Part shown: positions 27,690 to 36,926 of the stretch, piece after piece
How positions within the stretch are numbered: the stretch's first letter is position 1
How the letters are laid out: the number at the start of each line of letters is the position of its first letter
Position numbers and translations under genes: made by a program
The notes under the pieces: model-generated
The model's database searches: none
What the model saw: only the letters and a program-made list of their open reading frames with translations
What the model was told of the DNA's origin: nothing
DNA from: Parabacteroides sp. ZJ-118
Lineage (GTDB): Bacteria > Bacteroidota > Bacteroidia > Bacteroidales > Tannerellaceae
Direction of reading: 5' to 3'
Assembly (NCBI RefSeq): GCF_011038785.1
Contig: NZ_JAAKDT010000009.1
Span: 1-64,000 of the forward strand
Length of the DNA: 64,000 nucleotides

Positions 27690-28664
27690 TCAGATCCGTG
27701 CGACCATCAAGAAACAAGTATGTAATACGACCGTTACGACGATCCATAGACGCTCGGCAGCGGCCGGGCGCAACCCCGGGAAATGATATTCTATCGCCCC
27801 GTGCTTGCAAGCGGAAAGACAATCGCCGCAATAGGTACAGGTATAGCCGATCTTTCCCTTCTCGATCCCTTCCTTATGCAGGGCATCATAACGGCAAGCG
27901 TTTGTACAAGCCATGCAATGGCAACAATCCGTGGTCAGCCGTAGCCGGAAAGGAGAGAGGTACTTGAGGAAAGATACCAAAGTCCCGATCGGACAATAAC
28001 TACTGCAATGTACCATCTTCCGTCTCTTTCTGGAAAACATTAGCATGACAAGTAGCCCGATAACTCCGACAGCTATTCCAAAAGCGGTAGCTATCCTGCC
28101 GCTCACCCCGGATGTTCGTAGCAAGATGGCTCCCAGCATAACCAGAAATAATACGCTGTATCGCATTTGCCTGTGATAAGGGAACCTTTTTCGTTCCCAT
28201 TTCCCCCGGGCATTCCATGCGTCGAATGCCCCGAAGTAACAAAGCTGGCTACACCAAGCGGGACCGGATAGCAATAGGGTGCTGACAAATAGTATGGGCA
28301 TGAATAATCCCTCGAGGCGATAAAGCGGTCCGGCCAAGATTACCGCGGGGATCGGTATATGCAGTTTCCCGGTCATAAGGAAAATAGGATCGGCCAGAAT
28401 CCCTAGGGCGAGTTGCCCGAAGAAAACGATCGAGAATAACAACCACGCCCGTTTTCTCCATTTAGGGCGTTCTTGACGATCTTGCATCTTATGGCAAAGC
28501 CAACCACCGTACAGCATGGCAAGTATCACCTGTATCCATCCTCCGTGCGGAAATAACCTTTCGCCTATCAGCAGTGGATTTTCGGGTATGACTTGAACGA
28601 TCGAGAGAAGTCCTCCGATTAACAACACGGTAATGATAACAATACGTCTCGTTTTCATGCTCAA
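27690..28664 (-). CDS. 4Fe-4S ferredoxin-type membrane protein (NapH/RdxH-like)
   Basis: A 324-residue membrane protein with several hydrophobic segments in its first 220 residues and two 4Fe-4S clusters near the C-terminus: CCHCMACTNAC and CTYCGDCLSACKHGA. A membrane cysteine motif SSYCPIGTL precedes them. Proteins of this layout pass electrons between quinones and periplasmic or cytoplasmic partners, but no partner is encoded nearby, so the pathway is unknown. Confidence 0.82.
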   Translation of the reverse strand: MSMKTRRIVIITVLLIGGLLSIVQVIPENPLLIGERLFPHGGWIQVILAMLYGGWLCHKMQDRQERPKWRKRAWLLFSIVFFGQLALGILADPIFLMTGKLHIPIPAVILAGPLYRLEGLFMPILFVSTLLLSGPAWCSQLCYFGAFDAWNARGKWERKRFPYHRQMRYSVLFLVMLGAILLRTSGVSGRIATAFGIAVGVIGLLVMLMFSRKRRKMVHCSSYCPIGTLVSFLKYLSPFRLRLTTDCCHCMACTNACRYDALHKEGIEKGKIGYTCTYCGDCLSACKHGAIEYHFPGLRPAAAERLWIVVTVVLHTCFLMVARI

Positions 28665-28702
28665 TTATTTTATGCGTAAAAGTATGCCTTTTACGCGAAT
28701 AA

Positions 28703-29971
28703 TTATAGCACAGGCATTGCATTTCTGATACTTGTTACACCGATTAAACGATCATACCGTGCTCCCATCGGGCAATAATAGACGTAAATGCTATATTCGT
28801 TCTCTGTCTGGAAGAAATCACCCTCGATGGGTCCGGTTTGTCCTACGGTTTGTCCGTTAGGGACAAAGAGGTACTGGTAGTTGTAACTGCCTTGTTTCAG
28901 TAAGACGGATTTCTCGTATCGACGCGTCTCCGGATTATAGCCCATCTTACTTTTTTCGTCCAACACATTGTTACATAACTCGCCATTCAAATACACGTTT
29001 CCATCGGGAATTAAGTCCATGGCGAGGGTAAAGTGAACAATGTAATAGTCCGCTTCCGTATCCGGGTCGTTACAATTGCCGCAACGGATGAAGAGACGGC
29101 CGTCTTGGTCTTGATCGTATTGATACGATAATTGGTCACGCCGATAATCCGTCATCAACTCTACATGGTAATATGGGTTATGGAACGAGATACTTTCTAC
29201 GTGCATGCCATTGTATTTGTTGCTCAAAAATTCCATACGGCGATATTCGTTTCCCGCGGGAAAGATTAAGTTCGGATTGTTCGTATAAGAGATCCGGTTC
29301 TCTAATATAGTCATAGGCTGAAGACCTGTTACGGCATTATCCCTGCGGTTATTCTGATACACCCAGATTTTCAAGTCGGTTTGGGGATAGGTGATGGGGA
29401 AGTTCTTGTTATTGATCGCAAAGCTGACTTGTTGGTGTGACTGATTGGTATCGATATCCGTATTTCCGCTGACTGTGGCGGCGACACTAACCATCGGCTC
29501 GAAAATAGAGAAACAAGCGGTTAATACGATCCGGGAGGGATCATTCTCGTCATATACCTGCAAGGCATAATTCCCCGAGACTTTCGGTTGGACGTCATCA
29601 TTCGGGAAAAGTAACCGGTAGTTGGTGTATTGTACCGTAGTACCCATCGCATTGGCGAAATCCTCGATCGTGCTCCCTTGGAAACCATTCATATACTCGA
29701 TCGGGGAAAGATTTGATTGCGTCCAATCCGCGTTGCAATGAACCAGGTTATAGGCGTATCGCCCGAAATCCGGATTAAAAGCGTCGAAATTAACCTCGAT
29801 ACGATTCTCACCGTCTAATTCGATGAAAGGATCGGAGAACATCTCGCCGGCAACCTTCACTTGGAGGGTCTTTATTTGCTTATCGCTAACGTTGGTGAAG
29901 TAAGTCACTTGAGCGTTCAACGGTACTAAAACCGTGCTGAGCAGCAGGAATAGGATTTTAAAGACTTTCAT
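28703..29971 (-). CDS. DUF5103 protein, type IX secretion plug-like
   Basis: A 422-residue secreted protein with a signal peptide (MKVFKILFLLLSTVLVPLNAQ). The content, YLNGELCNNVLDEKSKM, then a C-terminal beta domain ending SIYVYYCPMGARYDRLIG, fits DUF5103, known in Bacteroidetes as the plug of the type IX secretion translocon SprA. No other type IX genes lie in the window. A -7 box TAATTTTG precedes it at 29997-30004. Confidence 0.85.
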   Translation of the reverse strand: MKVFKILFLLLSTVLVPLNAQVTYFTNVSDKQIKTLQVKVAGEMFSDPFIELDGENRIEVNFDAFNPDFGRYAYNLVHCNADWTQSNLSPIEYMNGFQGSTIEDFANAMGTTVQYTNYRLLFPNDDVQPKVSGNYALQVYDENDPSRIVLTACFSIFEPMVSVAATVSGNTDIDTNQSHQQVSFAINNKNFPITYPQTDLKIWVYQNNRRDNAVTGLQPMTILENRISYTNNPNLIFPAGNEYRRMEFLSNKYNGMHVESISFHNPYYHVELMTDYRRDQLSYQYDQDQDGRLFIRCGNCNDPDTEADYYIVHFTLAMDLIPDGNVYLNGELCNNVLDEKSKMGYNPETRRYEKSVLLKQGSYNYQYLFVPNGQTVGQTGPIEGDFFQTENEYSIYVYYCPMGARYDRLIGVTSIRNAMPVL

Positions 29972-29996
29972 TTTCTTATTACTTTCTTTAACAACG

Positions 29997-30004
29997 CAAA
30001 ATTA
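29997..30004 (-). promoter_or_regulatory. -7 promoter box of the DUF5103 gene
   Basis: Minus-strand TAATTTTG, 26 bases before the start codon at 29971; divergent from the nqr promoter. Confidence 0.55.
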
Positions 30005-30060
30005 TGGAATTATTTCTCTATTTATTTGCCTTTCCCTACTCTAAAGCATGAAAAAATGTT

Positions 30061-30068
30061 TACTTTTG
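30061..30068 (+). promoter_or_regulatory. -7 promoter box of the nqr operon
   Basis: TACTTTTG preceding nqrA by 35 bases. It shows that the ATG at 30104, not an earlier in-frame ATG at 30026, is the nqrA start. No good TTTG -33 box is at the right distance. Confidence 0.6.
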
Positions 30069-30103
30069 CAGGAAAATTACATATAAACAATTTTAGTTGT
30101 ATC

Positions 30104-31450
30104 ATGGCAAATGTGATTAAGATTAAAAAGGGTTTAGACATTAATCTGAAGGGCAAAGCTTCGGATGTACTGTTAAACGGCGGCAAGAGCGAGTCTTACG
30201 CGATCGTCCCCGACTATTATAACGGTATTCTCCCCAAAGTTGTTGCGAAAGTAGGAGAAAAAGTCAAAGCCGGTTCTGTACTGATGATTGACAAGAACCG
30301 CCCCGAGATCAAGTTTGTTTCGCCGGTCAGTGGCGAGGTAACTGCCGTAAACCGAGGAGAGAAGCGTAAGGTGCTAAGCATCGTCGTGAAGCCGGATGCG
30401 CGGATCGAGTATGAGGAATTCGGCAAGAAGGACGTGGCATCCCTACAGGGAGCAGAGGTGAAAGAGGCACTTCTGAACGCTGGTATGTGGCCGTTTATCA
30501 AGCAACGCCCCTACGATATCATTGCCGCTCCATTGGATACGCCGCGTGATATCTTCGTTTCGGCTTTTTACTCCGCTCCGTTGGCTCCAAACTTCGACTT
30601 TATCGTAAAAGGTCAGGAGGCTGATTTCCAGACTGGATTAAACGCCTTGGCTAAATTAACGAATGGAAAAGTGTATGTGGGTGTAAGAAGCGGTTCTGTC
30701 GTGAGCGGAATGAAAGGTGTGGAGATCGTGGAAGTAGAAGGTCCGCATCCCGCAGCGAACGTTGGCGTGCAGATCAATCATATCAAGCCCGTTAACAAGG
30801 GGGAGGTCGTTTGGACGGTTAATCCGGCGGACGTGATCGTTATCGGACGCTTGTTCAACAAGGGTGTCGCAGATTTCAGCCGTATGGTTGTTATCACCGG
30901 TTCAGAGACTACTGAGAGAGGCTATGTCAAGACAATTTCAGGTTGTACGATCAAGAGTTTGGTTAGCGGTAAAGTGTTAGGACAGGAGCACATCCGTGTT
31001 ATCAGCGGTAATGTTCTGACAGGTACCAAGGTAAATATGGATGGTTACCTAGGCGCTTATGATAACCAGATCACCGTGATTCCGGAAGGCGATGAGACGC
31101 ATGAGTTTTTAGGTTTCGCTATGCCTCGTTTCAATCAGTTCAGCGCTAGCCATAGTTACTTTAGCTGGTTAAGCACTAGCAAGGAATATGTGATTGACGC
31201 CCGAATCAAAGGTGGTAAACGTGCCATGATCATGTCTAATGAATACGACAAAGTGTTCCCGATGGATATCTACCCGGAGTATTTGTTGAAAGCGATCATT
31301 GCGTTCGATATCGACAAGATGGAGAACTTAGGTATCTATGAGGTGGCTCCTGAGGATTTCGCTCTTTGCGAGTTCGTGGACACTTCCAAGATCGAGTTGC
31401 AAAAGATCGTTCGCGACGGATTGAACCTGTTGTATAAGGAAATGAATTAA
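30104..31450 (+). CDS. nqrA: Na+-translocating NADH:quinone reductase subunit A
   Basis: Cytoplasmic-facing subunit of the Na+-NQR complex, which oxidises NADH, reduces menaquinone here, and pumps sodium. The 448-residue product begins MANVIKIKKGLDINLKGKA, has the lipoyl-like hammerhead fold and the conserved NKGVADFSRMVVITGSE block. Start chosen from the promoter position. First gene of nqrABCDEF; menaquinone is supplied by the men operon in this window. Confidence 0.95.
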   Translation: MANVIKIKKGLDINLKGKASDVLLNGGKSESYAIVPDYYNGILPKVVAKVGEKVKAGSVLMIDKNRPEIKFVSPVSGEVTAVNRGEKRKVLSIVVKPDARIEYEEFGKKDVASLQGAEVKEALLNAGMWPFIKQRPYDIIAAPLDTPRDIFVSAFYSAPLAPNFDFIVKGQEADFQTGLNALAKLTNGKVYVGVRSGSVVSGMKGVEIVEVEGPHPAANVGVQINHIKPVNKGEVVWTVNPADVIVIGRLFNKGVADFSRMVVITGSETTERGYVKTISGCTIKSLVSGKVLGQEHIRVISGNVLTGTKVNMDGYLGAYDNQITVIPEGDETHEFLGFAMPRFNQFSASHSYFSWLSTSKEYVIDARIKGGKRAMIMSNEYDKVFPMDIYPEYLLKAIIAFDIDKMENLGIYEVAPEDFALCEFVDTSKIELQKIVRDGLNLLYKEMN

Positions 31451-31473
31451 TAACCTAAAAAACTTATAATACA

Positions 31474-32676
31474 TTGAAAGCGTTAAGGAATTATCTCGAC
31501 AAGATTAAGCCTAACTTTGAGGAAGGCGGAAAGCTGGCGATGTTCCGTTCTGTTTTTGACGGTTTCGAGACATTCTTATTTGTTCCGAACGAAACCTCTA
31601 AAACGGGCGTGCATGTTCATGACTGTATTGATTCAAAGCGTACCATGACCGTGGTTATCATCGCTTTGTTGCCTGCTTTGCTTTTTGGTATGTATAATGT
31701 CGGTTATCAGCACAATTTAGCTGTGGGGGCTGATCCGGGATTTTTGATGACTTTTATTTTCGGATTCTTGGCGGTATTGCCTAAGATTGTTGTTTCGTAT
31801 GTGGTAGGTTTGGGCATTGAGTTCGCTGTTGCCCAAGTGAAGAAGGAAGAGATTCAGGAAGGATTCTTGGTTTCCGGTATCTTGATTCCGATGATCGTAC
31901 CGGTCGATACTCCGTTATGGATGATCGCTGTAGCCACTGCTTTTGCGGTTGTTTTCGCGAAAGAGGTATTTGGTGGCACGGGATATAATGTATTTAATGT
32001 GGCATTGGTTACGCGTGCGTTTTTATTCTTCGCTTACCCGGCAGCAATGTCAGGTGATCAAGTGTTCGTTCGTACGGCAGATACGTTTGGTATCGGGGCT
32101 GGCCAAGTGGTCGACGGCTTCTCCGGAGCTACTCCGCTGGGACAAGTCGCTATCGCTGGCAAGGAGATGATCGGTTCTTTCCAAGCCGTTGACGTATTGG
32201 GCAATCCGATCTCTACTTGGGACGCATTTCTTGGTTTGATCCCGGGTTCCATTGGTGAGACTTCCGTACTGGCGATCTTGATCGGTGCGGTAATCTTGTT
32301 GGTTACGGGTATCGCAAGCTGGAAGACGATGGTTTCTGTGTTCGTGGGTGGCGCTTTCATGTCATTGATCTTTAATATGATCGGTACTACGGTCGCCATG
32401 TGTGTGTCTCCGCTGGATCACTTATTCTTAGGAGGTTTCGCTTTTGGTGCCGTGTTCATGGCTACAGACCCAGTGACTTCCGCTCGTACGGAGACAGGTA
32501 AATACATCTATGGTTTCCTTGTAGGTGCTATGGCCATTATCATTCGTGCGTTGAACCCGGGTTATCCAGAGGGTATGATGCTCGCTATCCTGTTGATGAA
32601 CGTGTTCGCTCCGCTGATCGATTATTATGTTGTGGAAGCTAACATCTCTCGCAGATTGAAACGTGTAATAAAATAA
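31474..32676 (+). CDS. nqrB: Na+-NQR subunit B, TTG start
   Basis: Membrane subunit holding a covalently bound FMN and riboflavin, part of the sodium path. The 400-residue product has many membrane segments and the FMN-attachment motif SGATPLGQ. The frame has no ATG near the start; homologues begin MKALR, so the TTG at 31474 is the likely start. Second gene of the operon, 23 bases after nqrA. Confidence 0.94.
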   Translation: MKALRNYLDKIKPNFEEGGKLAMFRSVFDGFETFLFVPNETSKTGVHVHDCIDSKRTMTVVIIALLPALLFGMYNVGYQHNLAVGADPGFLMTFIFGFLAVLPKIVVSYVVGLGIEFAVAQVKKEEIQEGFLVSGILIPMIVPVDTPLWMIAVATAFAVVFAKEVFGGTGYNVFNVALVTRAFLFFAYPAAMSGDQVFVRTADTFGIGAGQVVDGFSGATPLGQVAIAGKEMIGSFQAVDVLGNPISTWDAFLGLIPGSIGETSVLAILIGAVILLVTGIASWKTMVSVFVGGAFMSLIFNMIGTTVAMCVSPLDHLFLGGFAFGAVFMATDPVTSARTETGKYIYGFLVGAMAIIIRALNPGYPEGMMLAILLMNVFAPLIDYYVVEANISRRLKRVIK

Positions 32677-32689
32677 AGTAAGAAGGAAT

Positions 32690-33502
32690 ATGGCTAAATA
32701 TAAATGTAAAGTATGTGGCTATGTCCACGAGGGGAATAAGGCTCCTGACACTTGCCCGGTATGTTCCGCTCCAGCTTCCGAGTTTGAGGAAATCAAGGAG
32801 GAGGGTACTGCCAAGAAAGGCATGAACCGGGATGGCAATGTTTATACGGTTGTTTACGCGGCTGTGATGGTTGTGCTGGTAGCTGTCGTATTGGCGTTTA
32901 CTTCACAGTCATTGAGAAGTACCCAGAAACAGAACGAGGATAACGATAAGAGACAACAAATTCTGCGTTCCATCAATGTAAATGTTTCTTCTTCTGAGGC
33001 TGAGGCTAAGTACAACGAGTTGATCAAGGATGCTTTCTTGGTGAACGAGAGTGGTGAGAAGGTTGAAGGCGACGCTTTCGCTACGGATGTAGTCAAGGCC
33101 GCCGCTGAGCATCAATATCCGGTTTTCGTCGCAGATGTAGAGGGCCAGCCGAAATATATCATGGCTTTGCAGGGAGCAGGTCTTTGGGGCCCGTTATGGG
33201 GTTACATCTCTGTAGATAGTGATAAGAATACTATTTATGGTGCAGACTTCAGCCACCAAGGTGAAACCCCGGGGTTGGGAGCTGAGATCTCTAAGCCTGC
33301 GTTCAGCAGTAAGTTCAAAGGTAAGAAGATTTTCATGAGTGGAGAATTCAAGTCAGTCGCTGTAGTTAAGCGGGGCAAGAGCGTTGCCGGACAAGACTAC
33401 GTGGATGGTATCTCAGGTGGTACGATTACAAGTCAAGGCGTTAGCGCTATGCTTTTTGATAGCTTGAGCGGTTATGTTAAATATTTGACCTCACAAAATT
33501 AA
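32690..33502 (+). CDS. nqrC: Na+-NQR subunit C with N-terminal rubredoxin domain
   Basis: NqrC carries a covalently linked FMN on the periplasmic side. This 270-residue copy starts with a rubredoxin-like iron domain (residues 1-38): CKVCGYVHEG and CPVCSAP give four cysteines in C-x2-C pairs, like the tail of rubrerythrin. A membrane helix (about 50-70, VVYAAVMVVLVAVVLAFTS) follows, then the NqrC domain with GLGAEISKPAF and the flavin-attachment site DGISGGTITSQGV. The fusion is in one continuous frame; canonical NqrC lacks the first 40 residues. Confidence 0.93.
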   Translation: MAKYKCKVCGYVHEGNKAPDTCPVCSAPASEFEEIKEEGTAKKGMNRDGNVYTVVYAAVMVVLVAVVLAFTSQSLRSTQKQNEDNDKRQQILRSINVNVSSSEAEAKYNELIKDAFLVNESGEKVEGDAFATDVVKAAAEHQYPVFVADVEGQPKYIMALQGAGLWGPLWGYISVDSDKNTIYGADFSHQGETPGLGAEISKPAFSSKFKGKKIFMSGEFKSVAVVKRGKSVAGQDYVDGISGGTITSQGVSAMLFDSLSGYVKYLTSQN

Positions 33503-33509
33503 GTAGAAG

Positions 33510-34139
33510 ATGGGATTATTATCTGAAAAGAATAAAGAAGTTCTGTTAGGCCCGATGAGCGCTAACAACCCGGTTGTCGTTCAGATGCTAGGTATTTGCT
33601 CTGCGTTGGCTGTAACATCAAAACTTGAGCCGGCCATCGTGATGGGTATCTCGGTGACGGCTGTCGTAGCTTTCGCTAACGTGATCATTTCATTGATGCG
33701 TAATACGATTCCGAACCGTATCCGTATTATCGTGCAATTAGTGGTGGTTGCCGCTTTGGTGACAATCGTTAGTGAGGTGTTGAAAGCTTTTGCTTATGAC
33801 GTAAACAAACAGCTTTCCGTATTTGTCGGTTTGATCATTACGAACTGTATCTTGATGGGACGTCTGGAAGCGTTCGCCTTGGGTAACGGCCCGTGGGAAT
33901 CGTTCTTGGATGGTATAGGTAACGGTTTGGGATATGCGATTATTCTTATTATCGTAGGTTTCTTCCGTGAGTTGCTGGGTTCTGGCACCTTATTGGGTTT
34001 CCAAGTGATTCCGCAGGCATTCTATGATCTGGGTTACGTGAACAATGGTCTAATGATCTTGCCTCCGATGGCGTTGATCGTGATCGCCGTTATTATTTGG
34101 GTTCATCGTGCTAAGAACAAGGAACTTCAAGAAAATTAA
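33510..34139 (+). CDS. nqrD: Na+-NQR subunit D
   Basis: Integral membrane subunit, 209 residues, about six helices, with the conserved cysteine segment TNCILMGRLEAFALGNGPW that contributes to the membrane iron centre with NqrE. It follows nqrC by 7 bases. Confidence 0.95.
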   Translation: MGLLSEKNKEVLLGPMSANNPVVVQMLGICSALAVTSKLEPAIVMGISVTAVVAFANVIISLMRNTIPNRIRIIVQLVVVAALVTIVSEVLKAFAYDVNKQLSVFVGLIITNCILMGRLEAFALGNGPWESFLDGIGNGLGYAIILIIVGFFRELLGSGTLLGFQVIPQAFYDLGYVNNGLMILPPMALIVIAVIIWVHRAKNKELQEN

Positions 34140-34164
34140 TGTTAACGATTAAACGAATAATAGA

Positions 34165-34782
34165 ATGGAACAATTATTAAGCACATTCGTCCGCTCGATC
34201 TTCGTTGACAACATGATCTTCGCATACTATTTGGGTATGTGCTCTTTCGTGGCTGTCTCAAAGAACGTGAAGACCGCTTTAGGATTAGGTATAGCAGTGA
34301 CATTCGTACTTTTCTGTACACTGCCGATTAACTATATGCTTGAGAATTATGTATTGAAAGAAGGTGCGTTAAGCTGGTTAGGCCCGGAATACGCCGAGGT
34401 GAATCTTAGCTTCTTGGCGTTTATTATCTTTATCGCCGTTATCGCTTCTTTCGTGCAGTTGGTCGAGATGGTAGTCGAGAAATTCTCCCCGTCTTTGTAT
34501 GCTTCCCTTGGTATCTTTTTGCCGCTGATCGCTGTAAACTGTGCGATTTTGGGAGGTTCTCTGTTTATGCAACAAAAAGCGTTCGCTAATGTAGGTATCG
34601 CTACTGTTTATGGTTTAGGATCTGGTATCGGCTGGTTGCTGGCCATCGTAGGAATGGCGGCCATCCGTGAGAAGCTGGCATATTCAAATGTCCCCAACGC
34701 TTTGAAAGGTTTGGGTATTACCTTCATCATCACAGGTTTGATGGGTATGGCATTCATGTGTTTCTCCGGTCTGAAGATTTAA
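34165..34782 (+). CDS. nqrE: Na+-NQR subunit E
   Basis: Integral membrane subunit, 205 residues, a six-helix homologue of NqrD in inverted topology. VNCAILGGSLFMQQK holds the conserved cysteine of the iron centre shared with NqrD. It follows nqrD by 25 bases. Confidence 0.95.
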   Translation: MEQLLSTFVRSIFVDNMIFAYYLGMCSFVAVSKNVKTALGLGIAVTFVLFCTLPINYMLENYVLKEGALSWLGPEYAEVNLSFLAFIIFIAVIASFVQLVEMVVEKFSPSLYASLGIFLPLIAVNCAILGGSLFMQQKAFANVGIATVYGLGSGIGWLLAIVGMAAIREKLAYSNVPNALKGLGITFIITGLMGMAFMCFSGLKI

Positions 34783-34810
34783 GTATTAACGCATTAAACA
34801 AAATATAAAG

Positions 34811-36097
34811 ATGATTTTATTAATGTCTGGCGGACTTACGATCGGTGTCAGTGCAGTAGTATTTTTATTGATCACGCTGATCTTGGTCGGTTTGCTTTTG
34901 TTCGCCAAAGCAAAATTGGTACCTTCAGGAAATGTAAGCTTGAAGGTTAACGGAGAGAAAAATATAGAGACCCCGATTGGTGGAACTCTGCTAGGTGCGC
35001 TGCAGAGCGGTGGCATCTTCTTGTCTTCCGCTTGTGGTGGTGGTGGTAAATGCGGTCAGTGCCGTGCTCAAGTTATTGATGGCGGTGGCGAGATCCTACC
35101 TACCGAGAAAGGTTTCTTCTCTCGTAAACAAGTGAAAGATCATTGGCGTTTGGCTTGCCAATGCAAGGTGAAAGAGGATATGGTCGTTCAGGTACCGGAC
35201 GAGGTATTTGGCGTTAAGGAATGGGAGTGCGAGGTCATCAGCAACAAGAACGTCGCTACCTTTATCAAGGAGTTTATCGTTGCGTTGCCTAAAGGTGAGC
35301 ACATGAACTTTATTCCGGGCTCTTACGCCCAGATCAAGATCCCTGCATACTCGATGGATTATAACAAGGATATCGATAAGAGCTTGATCGGTTCTGAGTA
35401 TCTGCCGGCTTGGGAGAAATTTGGTTTATTCGGTTTGAAGTGTAAGAACGACTCACCGTCTATCCGTGCGTATTCTATGGCCAACTATCCTGCCGAGGGT
35501 GACCGTATCATGTTGACCGTGCGTATCGCTACGCCTCCGTTTAAACCGAAACCACAAGTAGGTTTCATGGATGTGATGCCAGGTATCGCTTCCTCATATA
35601 TCTATACATTGAAACCGGGTGATAAAGTGACGATGAGTGGTCCTTATGGTGATTTCCACCCAATTTTCGATTCTAAGAGAGAGATGATGTGGATTGGTGG
35701 TGGTGCCGGTATGGCTCCGTTGCGTGCCCAAATCATGCACATGACGAAGACGTTGAAGACAACGGATCGTAAGATGTCATATTTCTATGGCGCTCGTGCG
35801 TTGAACGAAGTGTTCTATTTGGAAGATTTCTTGGAAATCGAGAAAGAATTCCCGAACTTCACGTTCCACTTGGCGCTTGACCGTCCGGATCCTGCCGCTG
35901 ATGCCGCGGGTGTTAAATATACGGCCGGTTTCGTTCATCAGGTAATCCTTGATACTTACTTGAAGGATCACGAGGCTCCGGAAGATATCGAATACTACAT
36001 GTGTGGTCCGGGCCCGATGTCAAAGGCTGTGGAAAACATGCTGGATAACTTGGGTGTACCTCGTGAGATGTTGCATTTCGACGATTTCGGCGGATAA
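34811..36097 (+). CDS. nqrF: Na+-NQR subunit F, NADH-oxidising
   Basis: Electron entry subunit: takes a hydride from NADH to FAD, then to a [2Fe-2S] cluster. The 428-residue product has an N-terminal membrane anchor (about 10-30), the ferredoxin cluster CGGGGKCGQC with a fourth cysteine in WRLACQC, the FAD block RAYSMANYPAEG, and the NADH block GGGAGMAPLRAQIMH plus YMCGPGPM. Last gene of the operon; a terminator hairpin follows. Confidence 0.96.
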   Translation: MILLMSGGLTIGVSAVVFLLITLILVGLLLFAKAKLVPSGNVSLKVNGEKNIETPIGGTLLGALQSGGIFLSSACGGGGKCGQCRAQVIDGGGEILPTEKGFFSRKQVKDHWRLACQCKVKEDMVVQVPDEVFGVKEWECEVISNKNVATFIKEFIVALPKGEHMNFIPGSYAQIKIPAYSMDYNKDIDKSLIGSEYLPAWEKFGLFGLKCKNDSPSIRAYSMANYPAEGDRIMLTVRIATPPFKPKPQVGFMDVMPGIASSYIYTLKPGDKVTMSGPYGDFHPIFDSKREMMWIGGGAGMAPLRAQIMHMTKTLKTTDRKMSYFYGARALNEVFYLEDFLEIEKEFPNFTFHLALDRPDPAADAAGVKYTAGFVHQVILDTYLKDHEAPEDIEYYMCGPGPMSKAVENMLDNLGVPREMLHFDDFGG

Positions 36098-36120
36098 AAA
36101 TAGGATTTCCATATCTACAG

Positions 36121-36152
36121 AAGGCGGGGGTTATAAGATCCTCGCCTTTTTT
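36121..36152 (+). terminator. Terminator of the nqr operon
   Basis: AAGGCGGGGG and CTCGCCTT pair around the loop and are followed by TTTTTT, beginning 24 bases after the nqrF stop. Confidence 0.8.
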
Positions 36153-36311
36153 ATTTTTGCGCTGAAGCTCCTCTTCGCGGAATATATACTGCATTGACGA
36201 AATAAGTACGGTTATGTCGGTGCATTAAAAATGTAGTTATTGTGAAATAATATGCAGCATTTATCGTTTTATAAGCATCTAAGCTTATATAGTCATAAAA
36301 ACAAGTCAGAC

Positions 36312-36539
36312 ATGAAGCCATTGATCTTATCTTTTTTTGCGGTGTTATTAGGATATTCATTCTTTTTCGATAAAGATGATGAAATGGAAGCGCATAGTGT
36401 TGACCGGATGTCGTTAGAATCTAATTCTACGATGCCAGAGGAGGGGGATTCTGTCACTTTGTATGCGAAAAGACTCTCTAATACGCCGGAATATATCTTA
36501 CGAATCGCAAAACCGGAGGATTATCTCTTCACGAAATAA
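36312..36539 (+). CDS. Small exported protein, unknown function
   Basis: A 75-residue product starting MKPLILSFFAVLLGYSFFF, a hydrophobic N-terminus followed by a charged, acidic tail with no motif I recognise. An upstream in-frame ATG at 36252 gives a hydrophilic leader and is less likely. The gap upstream contains the nqr terminator. A second small gene follows with its own promoter. Confidence 0.45.
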   Translation: MKPLILSFFAVLLGYSFFFDKDDEMEAHSVDRMSLESNSTMPEEGDSVTLYAKRLSNTPEYILRIAKPEDYLFTK

Positions 36540-36557
36540 AATTTTCTTGTTAAAATA

Positions 36558-36588
36558 TTTGTTTATTTGACAAATATTGCTACGTTTG
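36558..36588 (+). promoter_or_regulatory. Promoter of the 82-residue protein gene
   Basis: TTTG at 36558-36561 and TACGTTTG at 36581-36588, 19 bases apart, match the Bacteroidetes pattern. The start codon is 28 bases on. Confidence 0.65.
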
Positions 36589-36616
36589 CACCCATGTAAC
36601 TTTTAATGCGTGGGAT

Positions 36617-36865
36617 ATGGATTTGAAATCTACTCAATATATAGAAAAAACAGGAGGTGTCGCGAAGGCGTTTCTGTTTCTTTTTCTTCTCTTTCTATCA
36701 AGCACATATAATCTATTTAAGTTTGCCGGCCATGAAAATGGGGAGGTAGAGGTATCAGGGGTACTATCTTCTAAAACTTCCGGTAATGTCAAGTATGTAG
36801 AAGGAGATGACCTATCCGCGAACTGTAAATTACTGATCGATAGAACCATTCATTGGTTGGGGTGA
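36617..36865 (+). CDS. Small membrane protein, unknown function
   Basis: An 82-residue product with one strongly hydrophobic segment (about residues 17-33, KAFLFLFLLFLSSTYNLF) and a mixed tail; no family recognised. A good promoter and a hairpin terminator frame it, which supports a real gene even though it is short. Confidence 0.5.
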   Translation: MDLKSTQYIEKTGGVAKAFLFLFLLFLSSTYNLFKFAGHENGEVEVSGVLSSKTSGNVKYVEGDDLSANCKLLIDRTIHWLG

Positions 36866-36870
36866 GTGAG

Positions 36871-36909
36871 CCCTTATCTGATCCGTGCGGGTGCATAGAA
36901 TGATAAGGG
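36871..36909. terminator. Hairpin between convergent small gene and HsdR-N gene
   Basis: CCCTTATC at 36871-36878 and GATAAGGG at 36902-36909 pair perfectly around a 23-base loop, with TTATTTTT just past on the plus strand. It can serve both convergent genes. Confidence 0.6.
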
Positions 36910-36926
36910 GGACTTATTTTTGGCAA

